A DNA stretch of 64,000 nucleotides from PCC-9228 sp964477525 (GCA_964477525.1 CAYZHY010000005.1:18318-82317), one strand, 5' to 3'; numbered from the stretch's first letter, positions 27,148 through 36,115 are shown. The notes: a model not told the origin generated them from the letters alone. Program-made: numbers and translations.

Positions 27148-28473
27148 TTATACCAAAATTTGTTCCCAGTCAAGCCGTTCTAAGGTGTGGGAACGTTCTA
27201 AGGCACGCTCGAAGCTTTCCAATTTCGGATCGATGGTTAGCGGTTCGCCGATATATCCGTGGACGGCTTCTTGGGTCTTCAAACCGTTACCGGTAATGTA
27301 GGTGACCGTCGTTTCGTCAGGATCGATTTTACCAGCTTCGGCGAGTTTTTTCAAAACGGCTACTGTGGTACCGCCGGCGGTTTCGGTGAAGATGCCTTCG
27401 GTTTCGGCGAGGAGTTTAATGCCTTCGATGATTTCGGCGTCGGTGACTGCTTCAATTTCGCCGCCGGTTTGACTGGCTACATCCAAGGCATATACGCCGT
27501 CGGCAGGATTACCAATGGCAATGGATTTGGCAATAGTGTTGGGTTTGACCGGGGTAACAAAATCTCGACCTTCCCGGAATGCTTGAGCAATGGGAGAACA
27601 GCCTTCAGCTTGAGCACCAGTGAAGTGTACGTGTTTGTCTTCGACGAGACCGGTTTTGACGAATTCTTGGAATCCTTTGTAAATCTTCGTGTACAGGGAA
27701 CCGGAAGCTAAAGGTACGACAACGCGGTCGGGTAGCTGCCAACCCAATTGTTCGGCTACTTCAAATCCTAAGGTTTTGGAACCTTCGGAGTAGTAGGGGC
27801 GTAGGTTGATATTCACAAACCCCCAGCCGTGGGTGTTGGCAACTTCGGAACAAAGGCGATTGACCTGGTCGTAGTTGCCTTTTACAGCCATCAGAGTCGG
27901 ACTGTAGATGAGGGTTCCCAGCACTTTGCCGGCTTCTAGGTCGGCGGGAATGAAAACACAACAGTCGATGCCAGCATGAGCGGCGATCGCAGCTGTAGAA
28001 TTGGCGAGGTTGCCGGTACTGGCACAGGATACGGTGGAAAAGCCTAGTTCCTTGGCTCTGGTCAGCGCTACAGAAACCACCCGGTCTTTAAAGCTCAGGG
28101 TGGGCATATTCACCGCATCGTTTTTAATGTAGAGATTTTTGATGCCGAGACGTCGCCCCAAACGATTGGCTTTGACCAAGGGGGTCATGCCCGTACCAAC
28201 ATCAATGGGATTGTCGGTGGCTATTGGCAGAAAAGGACGATAGCGCCAGATGGAATTGGGACCAGCTTCAATGGCTTCCCGCGTTACGGTCAGGCGCAAT
28301 GCTTCGTAGTTGTATTTAACTTCCACAGGACCGAAGCAGAATTCGCACACGTGCATGGGCTGGAGTTCGTACTCGGCCCCGCATTCCTTACACTGCAATT
28401 TCTCGAAGCCGGCTACTGTGCCGTCTTCATGCTGGGGGTGATTGTGAATTGTTTTTTCGATTGCCTGGGTCAT
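27148..28473 (-). CDS. thrC: Threonine synthase
   Basis: 441-residue PLP enzyme that turns O-phosphohomoserine into threonine. Residues 28-46 form a zinc-ribbon-like motif (C28, C31, C43, C46) seen in plant and cyanobacterial types. The PLP lysine lies in PTLSFKDRVVSVAL, the phosphate loop region in CASTGNLANSTAA, and GGTTVAVLKKLAE and YITGNGLKTQEAV follow. Directly downstream is the MoaD-like carrier. The leader holds two hairpins. Confidence 0.96.
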   Translation of the reverse strand: MTQAIEKTIHNHPQHEDGTVAGFEKLQCKECGAEYELQPMHVCEFCFGPVEVKYNYEALRLTVTREAIEAGPNSIWRYRPFLPIATDNPIDVGTGMTPLVKANRLGRRLGIKNLYIKNDAVNMPTLSFKDRVVSVALTRAKELGFSTVSCASTGNLANSTAAIAAHAGIDCCVFIPADLEAGKVLGTLIYSPTLMAVKGNYDQVNRLCSEVANTHGWGFVNINLRPYYSEGSKTLGFEVAEQLGWQLPDRVVVPLASGSLYTKIYKGFQEFVKTGLVEDKHVHFTGAQAEGCSPIAQAFREGRDFVTPVKPNTIAKSIAIGNPADGVYALDVASQTGGEIEAVTDAEIIEGIKLLAETEGIFTETAGGTTVAVLKKLAEAGKIDPDETTVTYITGNGLKTQEAVHGYIGEPLTIDPKLESFERALERSHTLERLDWEQILV

Positions 28474-28575
28474 CCGTCAAATCTCTCTCTACGTCTCGAT
28501 TCAGTGGTCTGTTGTGGTTTTTCCACAAACACTGGCTTCGATAGTATCACAGGGGACAGGAACCGTCAAAAATAT

Positions 28576-28620
28576 CCGACCAAAAAAGTCGGGATTTTAT
28601 ATTCCCCTATTTAGTAGGGG
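28576..28620 (-). promoter_or_regulatory. Paired hairpins in the thrC leader
   Basis: About 100-150 bp before thrC, read on the minus strand, CCCCTA/TAGGGG (28604-28609 with 28615-28620) precedes CCGAC/GTCGG (28576-28580 with 28588-28592), the latter followed by a U-rich stretch. It could be an attenuator or the trace of a terminator. No leader peptide rich in Thr or Ile was found. Confidence 0.35.
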
Positions 28621-28757
28621 TTGTAGGTACCAAACAGGAAAGCGATCGCTAAAAACCCAGCAAATAACTGAAAATTTTTGTGTATTTTATTTGACGATTT
28701 TTTACTTTTGGTTGGTGAAATGACCTCGGAGTGGAGGATGAAGGTGGTTAGCATTCT

Positions 28758-28791
28758 AAAAAAAACCCAAACCTGGAAATTTTGGTTTGGG
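28758..28791 (-). terminator. Terminator of the low-complexity-tail membrane protein gene
   Basis: CCCAAACC (28766-28773) pairs with GGTTTGGG (28784-28791); on the minus strand eight U follow. It sits ten bases past the stop of the membrane protein gene and separates it from thrC. Confidence 0.9.
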
Positions 28792-28800
28792 AAGTTGGGA

Positions 28801-29442
28801 TTATGAAGTTGGTTGGGATGGGGTGATTTCTGATGGTTCTTTTACTGGTAAAACGCCGCGTTGAAGCTGCCAGCCAACGATGGTGAAGTTGGTAGGAATT
28901 TCTTCAACGGATAGAGCAGAGGTATTGGTAAATTTGCTGGCTGATGTTAGCAAGACTTCAAGAACGCTTAACGGTACTTGGGTAAAGAGATTGGCCAGAA
29001 AAAAAGCGATCGCGGTTATTAACAGTCCCAACGTGCGCCACTGAGGCATCCAATCTACTGCCGAGCTAGCTATGGGACCCCAGAGGTAAATTTGCCAGAG
29101 AATCCAACAACTGAGCAGCGCCACCAACAAAGAAGGGAGGAGACCAATAAGGCCGCGTCGTTTTCTAGCAAGAAAGCGGTCTAAAATTTGCCGCTTTTGG
29201 GAGGAAAGCTGTTGGGGATGAGTGGCGACAGCCAGCAAACTGTAGATATAAAAAGGACGAGAAAACTGCATCCAAAGCACCAACAGCAAGCCAGGAAACG
29301 CAACCAAAGCAAACTCCAAAGCCACCGGCAAGGCAGGATCGCCAATCGCCAATCCCAGCAAGCAAACGCCCAAAAACAGGGGAACTGCAGCAATGCCACT
29401 CAGGTGCAACCAAAGATAAGGATCGAGACGAAAGCTAGGCAT
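28801..29442 (-). CDS. Low-complexity-tail membrane protein
   Basis: 213-residue cyanobacterial membrane protein, usually listed under this descriptive name. It begins MPSFRLDPYLWLHLSGIAAV with GDPALPVALE following, two early and two later hydrophobic helices (about 12-30, 40-58, 108-128 and 145-165), and a short polar Pro/Ser/Thr end. The frame opens at 29523 but conserved sequence starts at the ATG at 29442, which also leaves the infB terminator outside the gene. Function unknown. Confidence 0.82.
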   Translation of the reverse strand: MPSFRLDPYLWLHLSGIAAVPLFLGVCLLGLAIGDPALPVALEFALVAFPGLLLVLWMQFSRPFYIYSLLAVATHPQQLSSQKRQILDRFLARKRRGLIGLLPSLLVALLSCWILWQIYLWGPIASSAVDWMPQWRTLGLLITAIAFFLANLFTQVPLSVLEVLLTSASKFTNTSALSVEEIPTNFTIVGWQLQRGVLPVKEPSEITPSQPTS

Positions 29443-29468
29443 AAGCAATACCAAACATAGAAATATAT

Positions 29469-29498
29469 AAAAAAGGCGATCGCATTTGCGATCGCCTT
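29469..29498 (-). terminator. HIP1-containing terminator of infB
   Basis: AAGGCGATCGC (29473-29483) pairs with GCGATCGCCTT (29488-29498) around ATTT; on the minus strand six U follow. Both arms carry the HIP1 octamer. It sits 45 bp beyond the infB stop. Confidence 0.88.
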
Positions 29499-29543
29499 CA
29501 AATGTACCATTGTCAGGTACCAAACCACTACTTCTGTTTCTGT

Positions 29544-32500
29544 CTATTCAGACAACGTACGGCGCTTGGTAGCCATGCGATAGCACTCAATGCTATCCCC
29601 TTCTTGCCAATCGCTGAAGTTATTGGTACCAACACCGCACTCGTAGCCGAAATAGACTTCCTTCACGTCATCCTTGACCCGCTTGAGCGAGTCGATATGG
29701 CCTTCATAGACCACTTCTTTACCGCGTTTGACCCGTAGCTTGCTGTTGCGCACCAACTTGCCCGAGCGTACGTAGCAACCAGCCACCATACTGCGTCCGA
29801 CAGGGAATACAGCGCGGACCTCGGCTTCGCCCAGGTCTTCTTCCACCAGCTCCGGTTCTAGCAACCCTTCCATGGCTGCCTTCACATCACTGAGAAGGTT
29901 GTAAATGACATTGTATTCCCGTACGTCTACACCGGCGCGATCGGCAGCAGGTCGGCTTCCCGGCGCAAAAGTCGTATTAAAGCCAATAATCACAGCATCG
30001 CTCGCCGCTGCCAAATCCACATCAGCTTCCGAGATTTCCCCAGGAGCTGCCAGCAGCAACCGAATCTGTACTTCGTGTTGCGGGAGCTGTTTTAAGGAAG
30101 CACGGATGGCTTCCACCGACCCTTGCACGTCCGCCTTCAGGATTAAATTGAGCTGCTTGAGTTCACCTTCCTTCACCTGGGCCGACAGACTGCCCAGGGT
30201 AACGCCGCGAGACATGATGCGCGACTGACGCTGTTGTTCCGCACGCTTCTCTGCTAGCTCGCGGGCATCTCTTTCGTTTTCAAACACTTCAAAGTCATCG
30301 CCAGCCGAGGGAACATCGTTCAATCCCAAGATCTGTACCGCAGACGAAGGACCAACTTGCTCAACGCGCTCGCCACGATCGTCAATCGTTGCCCGCACCC
30401 TGCCAAAAGTAGGTCCAGCAACCAAGGCATCGCCTACGCGCAAAGTACCGTTTTGAACCAACAAATTGGCTACCGGACCGCGAGATTTATCCAAATGGGC
30501 CTCAATCACGGTTCCCCTTGCCGAACGGTTGGGGTTGGCCGATAGCTGTTCGATTTCAGCAACCAACAGCAACATTTCCAGCAAGGTTTCCAAGTTTTCC
30601 CCGCTGATGGCGCTGACGGCAACCATAATGGTTTCGCCACCCCATTCTTCGGGAACCAAACCGTGTTCCATCAGTTCTTGCTTCACCCGGTCTGGCTGGG
30701 CCCCTTCTTTGTCCATTTTGTTGATAGCAACCACTAGGGGAATGCCAGCTGCCTTGGCGTGGCTGATGGCTTCGATCGTTTGCGGTTGCACGCCATCGTC
30801 TGCAGAAACCACCAAAATAGCAATATCCGTTACTCGCGCCCCCCGCGCGCGCATGGCAGTAAAGGCTTCGTGACCGGGGGTATCTAAGAAGACGACTTTC
30901 TCGGTACTGCCATTGTGTTCCACATCTACGTGGTAGGCGCCAATATGTTGGGTAATGCCACCAGCTTCGCCGCCGGCCACATTGGTTTTGCGAATAGAGT
31001 CCAGTAAGGTGGTTTTGCCGTGGTCTACGTGACCCATTACGGTCACCACCGGGGGACGCAATTCTAAATGTTCTAGGTCCGATTCGTCTAAAAACTCGGA
31101 TTTGCGCGCTGCCGACTCTTCTTCTTGTTTGTTGACTTTGATCCCGAGTTCGGAAGCCACCATTTCGATGGTGCTGGTATCCAAACTTTGGGTAACGTTC
31201 GCAGCAATCCCCTTCATAAACAGCCGCTTCACAATTTCCGTTTCTGGAACCACCAGCAGCTCTGATAGTTCCTGCACGGTCGTGTCACCTTTGACGGTGA
31301 TTTCTTCGGGGGATTGCTTCTGTTCGGGCTGTTGCTTGGCACTACGGCGGCCCTGAGCAGCACTTTCGCTACCCTTTTCGCTGCTGGATTTTTTCTTTGG
31401 TGCTGCTGGTTTGCTAGGTTTGGAAGGTCCTGATTGAGCAGCCGGTTGGTTGGGTTTGGGCGGACGCTCCATGGACCGATTGATCGTAGAAGTGCTTTCC
31501 TCAACGCCGAGGGAATTGTCAATATCCTCGTCGTCTTCGTCTTGGATAGGTTTGGGTCGTTTGGCTTTTTTCGATGGCTCGGATTTTTTAGCAGTCTCCT
31601 GTTCCGGTTCTCGTTTTTCGCGTTTTTTGTTTTTCTTAGAAGAACGCGGAAATTTGGGTCGCTTCAGTTGCTTGTCTGTTTCTGGAGTGGCTTTCTCTGT
31701 GGTCTCTTCTGAGGTAGAAGTTTCTTCGGTGTCTTCTTCTACCACTTCCGGAGATTGTTTGGATGGTTTGGGCTTCGCTTCTGGTGGTTTGGGTTTGGGA
31801 CGAGCAGGAGTTGCTGCTGAGTCTGATTTCTGAGGGACAGCAGATTGGGACGTTTTACCACCGGTAGAGGATTGGCTCGCTTCTTGTCCTGTTTTGGTTG
31901 GTTTTTCTTTGGCTGGTTGTTTTGGTGATTCTGGTTTTTTCGGTTTGGGCACTGGACGTTTGAGCTGGGGCGTTGATTTCTCTTGTGGTTGGCTTTTATC
32001 AGTTTCAGTTTCCTCAGGTTTGCCCTCAGGTTTTTGAGCCTCAGGTTGGCTCTCAGTGCTCTCAGATTTACCTTCAGGTTTGGGTGAGTTGGGTTTTTGA
32101 GGAGGGTTGGGTCGCACGGGTGGCGGTGTTAGTTGGGTGGGTTCGGCAGCGGGTTGCTGCTGCGATTGGGTGTTTTCTGGTTGGGTTTGGGATTGAGATT
32201 GTGCTGGTTGTTCCACAGGAGTTGCTGGTTCGGCTGACGGCGATTTCGCTTGGGGTGTACTTGCGGAACCGTTGCTTTGAGCTGCTGAAGATTTGGGTTT
32301 GGTTGCTTCTACAGCCTGGTTGTCCCGATCCCCATCGCTGGATTCGCTCTGGTTGGAGGTAGGTTGTTCGGTGGCGGCGGCTTCCGTCTCAGATGAAACT
32401 GGGGACCTGGGAGGTTGGGGTTTTTGCGGTGGGGCCGTTTCGGTAGTTGCTTCTGAGGTGGTGTTCTTGCGAATTTCCAAAATTTCCTGTTTGTGACTTT

Positions 32501-32717
32501 CTTTTCCGTGCAGATGGAGACCATCAATACCATGTCGGCTGTCTCCGGCGGAGACATATTGGGATGCAAACGTACGAATTCGTTCGGCATCGGATTCGCT
32601 GATGGTACTGCTGTGACTTTTGACCGCAATATTCAGTTGTTCGCACACGGCCAAAATATCTTTATTGTCGAGATTCAATTCTTTAGATAGTTCGTAAATT
32701 CTGACGCGATTGTTCAT
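29544..32717 (-). CDS. infB: Translation initiation factor IF-2
   Basis: 1057-residue GTPase that brings fMet-tRNA to the 30S subunit. A short IF-2N domain at the start (VRIYELSKELNLDNKDI) is followed by about 400 residues of Pro/Gln/Ser/Lys/Glu low-complexity sequence, a second IF-2N domain (about 485-535), and the G domain with GHVDHGKTTLLD (about 560), DTPGHEAF and NKMDKEGA. Domains II, III and IV complete it. The N-terminal tail is long, as in other cyanobacteria. It is the last gene of the rimP-nusA-ylxR-infB cluster. Confidence 0.98.
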   Translation of the reverse strand: MNNRVRIYELSKELNLDNKDILAVCEQLNIAVKSHSSTISESDAERIRTFASQYVSAGDSRHGIDGLHLHGKESHKQEILEIRKNTTSEATTETAPPQKPQPPRSPVSSETEAAATEQPTSNQSESSDGDRDNQAVEATKPKSSAAQSNGSASTPQAKSPSAEPATPVEQPAQSQSQTQPENTQSQQQPAAEPTQLTPPPVRPNPPQKPNSPKPEGKSESTESQPEAQKPEGKPEETETDKSQPQEKSTPQLKRPVPKPKKPESPKQPAKEKPTKTGQEASQSSTGGKTSQSAVPQKSDSAATPARPKPKPPEAKPKPSKQSPEVVEEDTEETSTSEETTEKATPETDKQLKRPKFPRSSKKNKKREKREPEQETAKKSEPSKKAKRPKPIQDEDDEDIDNSLGVEESTSTINRSMERPPKPNQPAAQSGPSKPSKPAAPKKKSSSEKGSESAAQGRRSAKQQPEQKQSPEEITVKGDTTVQELSELLVVPETEIVKRLFMKGIAANVTQSLDTSTIEMVASELGIKVNKQEEESAARKSEFLDESDLEHLELRPPVVTVMGHVDHGKTTLLDSIRKTNVAGGEAGGITQHIGAYHVDVEHNGSTEKVVFLDTPGHEAFTAMRARGARVTDIAILVVSADDGVQPQTIEAISHAKAAGIPLVVAINKMDKEGAQPDRVKQELMEHGLVPEEWGGETIMVAVSAISGENLETLLEMLLLVAEIEQLSANPNRSARGTVIEAHLDKSRGPVANLLVQNGTLRVGDALVAGPTFGRVRATIDDRGERVEQVGPSSAVQILGLNDVPSAGDDFEVFENERDARELAEKRAEQQRQSRIMSRGVTLGSLSAQVKEGELKQLNLILKADVQGSVEAIRASLKQLPQHEVQIRLLLAAPGEISEADVDLAAASDAVIIGFNTTFAPGSRPAADRAGVDVREYNVIYNLLSDVKAAMEGLLEPELVEEDLGEAEVRAVFPVGRSMVAGCYVRSGKLVRNSKLRVKRGKEVVYEGHIDSLKRVKDDVKEVYFGYECGVGTNNFSDWQEGDSIECYRMATKRRTLSE

Positions 32718-33105
32718 TCCTTTTTCCCCTCTCAGGCCTACCAGTTGTACAGCTTTGGGAGTGGTGAGTAGGAGAATGGAAACCGGTGACCCGGTGGCAC
32801 AAGCCTATACCTATATCCCTACTGGTTCCTCCCGGATTTTTTTTGAGTGGTAACTCCAGGTCACCATCGCCGGGGATGGTGATTTGGGTAATGGCATTTG
32901 ATAATGCCTCATGATATTTTTTTGTAGTTGGTTGTGTTTCCCTTATGGTGGATAGCATGGCTCGCAGGTTGGCGAGTCACAGCTATGGTTGGATGTGGGA
33001 TGGGAAAAAAAATAATTTAGATACAAAATAGAATCGGTAACAATGAATTCGTCGTTTCATGAATTGTGGCAACGGGGTCGCCGCTATTCCCAATTTCCTG
33101 AAAAC
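32718..33105 (-). other. Long structured spacer between ylxR and infB
   Basis: 388 bp where this operon is usually tight. Perfect hairpins CACCATC/GATGGTG (32862-32868 with 32875-32881) and GGCATT/AATGCC (32893-32898 with 32903-32908) stand close together about 150-190 bp before the infB start. No L7Ae-like gene is found here. It may be an infB leader. Confidence 0.5.
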
Positions 33106-33411
33106 CTAGCAATTGCTCCTGCTTTCAGGAACTATTGCTGGGGAGTTGGATTGGGTTTGGGAACTTTCCTGCAATCTTTGCCAGAGAGTTTCGTATATTT
33201 CGGGAGGTACTTTGGCTTTCAAAGCTTTTCCCAGACGATTTTTTTTCTGTGCTGTTTTTAGGCAGGATGCGTCCGGACAAATGTAAGCAGAACGTCCCAT
33301 TCCTTGGTCTAATTGTACCTGATGGGACGGATGAACCCGAACCACACGCCAAAAAGACTCTTTGCGAGCAAGGCGACGACAGCTGATACAACGACGATAA
33401 TTCACTTTCAC
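33106..33411 (-). CDS. ylxR: YlxR family RNA-binding protein
   Basis: 101-residue DUF448 (YlxR) protein. RRCISCRR near the start and GRSAYICPDASCLKTAQKKNRLGKALK are the family's RNA-binding surface. GTG at 33411 is chosen; a TTG directly before it (33414) is equally possible. YlxR is encoded between nusA and infB in many bacteria and has been reported to act as a nucleoid or RNase P-linked factor in some. Confidence 0.9.
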   Translation of the reverse strand: MKVNYRRCISCRRLARKESFWRVVRVHPSHQVQLDQGMGRSAYICPDASCLKTAQKKNRLGKALKAKVPPEIYETLWQRLQESSQTQSNSPAIVPESRSNC

Positions 33412-33532
33412 CAATTCCGGCCACCAACTGTAGCTACTTTTAGCTAAATACTAGCTATGCAGAGTATCTTGGAAAAACAACCACCAGCAGATTGATTTGG
33501 GAAAATCCTTTGCGAGAGCGTAAGTTTTCCAT

Positions 33533-34759
33533 TTACTCTTCTATCGTAGGGATAGCCGGCTCGACTACCTCGGAGCTAGAAACAGCTGCTGGCGGTCCTA
33601 ATTGGCCATCAGCAGAGTCTGCTTGTGGTTGATAGTTGGCAGAATTTTTAATATCAATTTTCCATCCGGTTAGCCGAGCAGCGAGACGAACGTTTTGTCC
33701 TTCTTTACCAATGGCCAAACTGAGTTGGGATTCCGCAACCAAAACGAGGGCTTGGCGGTTTTCGGGATCTGTTAATTGTACCTCATCAATTTTGGCAGGG
33801 GATAGGGCATTGGCTATATAGGTAGCGGGGTCGGGGGACCAACGAATTACATCGATTTTTTCACCGCGCAGTTCGTTGACCACGACTTGGATGCGGGAAC
33901 CGCGCGCGCCAATACAAGCTCCTACTGGATCGACATCTAGTTCTAAGGTATCGACAGCTAGTTTGGAACGGGCCCCAACGTGACGGGAAGGGGGATTGGC
34001 TTCCCTGGAAACGGAGACAATACGCACGATTTCGTCTTCGATTTCTGGAACCTCGTTGGCAAATAGATAGGCTACTAGGTTGGCATCGGTTCGGGAAACC
34101 TGAAGTTGGGGACCGCGATGCATGCCCTCGCTGACTTTTTTCAAATACACTCGGAAGGTGGCATTGGCCCGATAGTTATCGTTGGGGAGTTGTTCTCGTT
34201 TGGGCAGTTCGGCTTCTACAGGAGGTCGGCCAAAGCCGCTACTGACGGCTAGGATAACGGATTGACGCTCGAAACGCAGCACGCGCCCCTGCAAAACACT
34301 GTGTTCCAGTTCGCGGAATTCTTCTTGAATTAGTTTGCGCTGCTGGTCGCGCAGTTTTTGTTTGAGAACTTGTTTGGTTTGAATGGCTGCCATGCGCCCG
34401 AATTCTCCCTGTTGGGGCGTGACATCCAAAACCACGGTGTCTTCGAGCTGGGCTTCTGAGGCGACTTCTTGGACTTCTTGTAGGGAAATTTCGTGGTCGC
34501 TATTTTGAACTTCTTCGACAATTTTTTTGGTAGCTAGGACGCGGAATCCTTCTTCTTCTACGTCCATTTCTACTTCAAAGTTGTCGAAGTAATCGTCGTC
34601 GAAGTGGTGTTCGTTCATTTCTTGGGTACGGCGGTAGCGTTCGTACCCTTTGAGCAAAGCTTCCCGTAAAGCCGCTTGTACAGCGTTTTTGGGCAGATTG
34701 TGTTCTTGGCTGATGCTTTCGATCATGGCACTCAGCCCTGGTAACTTGACCATTGACAT
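33533..34759 (-). CDS. nusA: Transcription termination/antitermination factor NusA
   Basis: 408-residue elongation-complex factor. The N-terminal RNA-polymerase-binding domain (MVKLPGLSAMIESISQEHNL) is followed by S1 (about 130-200) and two KH domains (GACIGARGSRIQVV, IGKEGQNVRLAARLTGWKIDI). The acidic repeats of proteobacterial NusA are missing, as usual for cyanobacteria. Start at 34759 is set by AGGAGG ten bases upstream; an ATG two codons later is possible. Frame opens further upstream to 34879 without similarity. Confidence 0.96.
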   Translation of the reverse strand: MSMVKLPGLSAMIESISQEHNLPKNAVQAALREALLKGYERYRRTQEMNEHHFDDDYFDNFEVEMDVEEEGFRVLATKKIVEEVQNSDHEISLQEVQEVASEAQLEDTVVLDVTPQQGEFGRMAAIQTKQVLKQKLRDQQRKLIQEEFRELEHSVLQGRVLRFERQSVILAVSSGFGRPPVEAELPKREQLPNDNYRANATFRVYLKKVSEGMHRGPQLQVSRTDANLVAYLFANEVPEIEDEIVRIVSVSREANPPSRHVGARSKLAVDTLELDVDPVGACIGARGSRIQVVVNELRGEKIDVIRWSPDPATYIANALSPAKIDEVQLTDPENRQALVLVAESQLSLAIGKEGQNVRLAARLTGWKIDIKNSANYQPQADSADGQLGPPAAVSSSEVVEPAIPTIEE

Positions 34760-34997
34760 AATGGGTCTTCCTCCTGAGATATAAGCGATGGGTTCGCGAT
34801 GGTGACGACGATTTGGATGGTTCCACCTAGACGATGGTGTTTCGCTCTGGTGGAAGGCTGCTATCGATGAGACCGGCAACCATCTTAAAGAGAGGGTGCG
34901 TTGTTTTTTGGAATAGCTGGATCGTTGTAGGGATGTGTTGGCTGGTTTGAGTTTTGGTATTGCTAGAAGAATTGGTTTTGATGTGGCTGAAGAGTTG

Positions 34998-35453
34998 TTA
35001 GTCGCTCAGTTTTACTTGAGCCACCAAATGACGGGGAATGGCGATCGCGCGACCTTTTTGGTTAATATAAACGGACTCTTCATCGCGACGAATTAACTTT
35101 CCGACCCACTCTTGATGCCCCCGATAAGGTTCGCTGGTATGGACCATAACGTCAAATCCGCGAAACGATATGAATTCGCGATCGGTGCTTAGTTTCCGCG
35201 ATACACCAGGACTTGAAATCTCTAATACATAGGCACCGTCAATCAATTCGGTGGTATCTAGCTTGTTTTCCAAGGCGCGACTCATACGTTCGCAGTCGTC
35301 GATGCTGGTTTCGTCTGTGGGGTTGCGAATGTCAACTCGCAGGATGGGGGGACGTTGGTTGGTTTGAAAAACGGCCCCCACTACTTCTAACTCTAGCGAT
35401 TCGGCGATCGGAGTAGCGATTTCGATAACTCGATCGATAATGGGATGACTCAT
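34998..35453 (-). CDS. rimP: Ribosome maturation factor RimP
   Basis: 151-residue 30S maturation protein. It begins MSHPIIDRVIEIATPIAESL and has ILRVDIRNPTDETSIDDCERMSRALENKLD and the YVLEISSPGVSRKL signature; a small SH3-like C-terminal domain follows. First gene of the cluster; 238 bp without any evident gene separate it from nusA. Confidence 0.96.
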   Translation of the reverse strand: MSHPIIDRVIEIATPIAESLELEVVGAVFQTNQRPPILRVDIRNPTDETSIDDCERMSRALENKLDTTELIDGAYVLEISSPGVSRKLSTDREFISFRGFDVMVHTSEPYRGHQEWVGKLIRRDEESVYINQKGRAIAIPRHLVAQVKLSD

Positions 35454-35558
35454 GACGGACTAATGATGGCTTAAGCAAAGCAGGCCAGAGCAACAAGTTT
35501 TGCGATCGCCCAAGTATACATTGTCAGCCACCAAAGGCACCGCAACCCAAGCGATCGC

Positions 35559-35585
35559 AAAAAAAAGTGGGTTCCGACCCACTTT
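35559..35585 (-). terminator. Rho-independent terminator upstream of rimP
   Basis: AAAGTGGGT (35564-35572) pairs with ACCCACTTT (35577-35585) around TCCG; on the minus strand a run of about eight U follows. It lies 105 bp before rimP, so it ends an upstream minus-strand transcript (the candidate RNA). Confidence 0.88.
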
Positions 35586-35780
35586 CTAGGAAATGATGTC
35601 TTCCGCTAGTGACGAACCGTTCCCGATCCGCCATCACTCCATAGTTTAGCTTTTTGCTGGCCGAAATGGCAAGTTGATTCATTCCCGGCCAACCAGGGTA
35701 GTCGGTGGTTTAGGTGCTAGGGACTTTCCCAGTCTTTCTCCTGGCCATCCCCTGCTTGGGTTGGCTTCCTAGATTGGCAT
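35559..35780 (-). ncRNA. Candidate structured small RNA
   Basis: Read on the minus strand. An exact 8-bp inverted repeat TCTAGGAA/TTCCTAGA (35766-35773 with 35585-35592) encloses about 170 bases with further hairpins: GGCCG/CGGCC around 35656-35693, AGTGA/TCACT (35608-35612 with 35634-35638) and GACT/AGTC (35722-35734). A strong intrinsic terminator follows immediately. There is no ORF, and no minus-strand gene other than this would use that terminator. Start site uncertain. 6S RNA is one possibility, but I do not recognise its conserved sequence; tmRNA, SRP RNA and RNase P RNA signatures are absent. Confidence 0.42.
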
Positions 35781-35827
35781 GCTCATGACCTACAATAGAA
35801 AAACGCAGCATTTACAAAACTTTATTT

Positions 35828-36115
35828 ATGAATTCGATAACCATTCTTTCCTGGATACTGGGTATTCTCTTTGCACTCATGACTCTGCTATTTATCTTCC
35901 GTATTGTTATGAGCTGGTATCCACAAATCGATTTGAAAAAATTCCCCTACATCGTTGTTGCCATTCCCACAGAACCTTTTTTAGCTCCCACTCGCAAAAT
36001 CGTTCCTCCTTTAGGCGGTGTAGACATCACCCCGATTATTTGGGTGGGGATTTTTACCCTGCTGCGGGAAATTTTGTTGGGACAACAAGGCATCTTAACG
36101 ATGATGTCTCCCTAG
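35828..36115 (+). CDS. YggT family membrane protein (Ycf19-like)
   Basis: 95 residues with two hydrophobic helices (about 3-28 and 70-88) separated by RIVMSWYPQIDLKKFPY and PTEPFLAPTRKIVPPLGGVDITP, the YggT signature. Cyanobacterial and plastid members affect thylakoid or nucleoid/division organisation; the precise job is not settled. TACAAT at 35791-35796 is a plausible -10 element. The gene converges with accC, with 33 bp between stops. Confidence 0.9.
   Translation: MNSITILSWILGILFALMTLLFIFRIVMSWYPQIDLKKFPYIVVAIPTEPFLAPTRKIVPPLGGVDITPIIWVGIFTLLREILLGQQGILTMMSP

Noticed and set aside
31400..32500. Repetitive Pro/Gln/Ser/Lys sequence as separate gene or repeat element
   Set aside because: It is the in-frame low-complexity linker of IF-2, normal for cyanobacteria.
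32683..32958. 91-codon minus-strand frame in the infB spacer
   Set aside because: Overlaps infB start in another frame, covers both hairpins and has no protein signature; not a ylxQ/L7Ae homologue.
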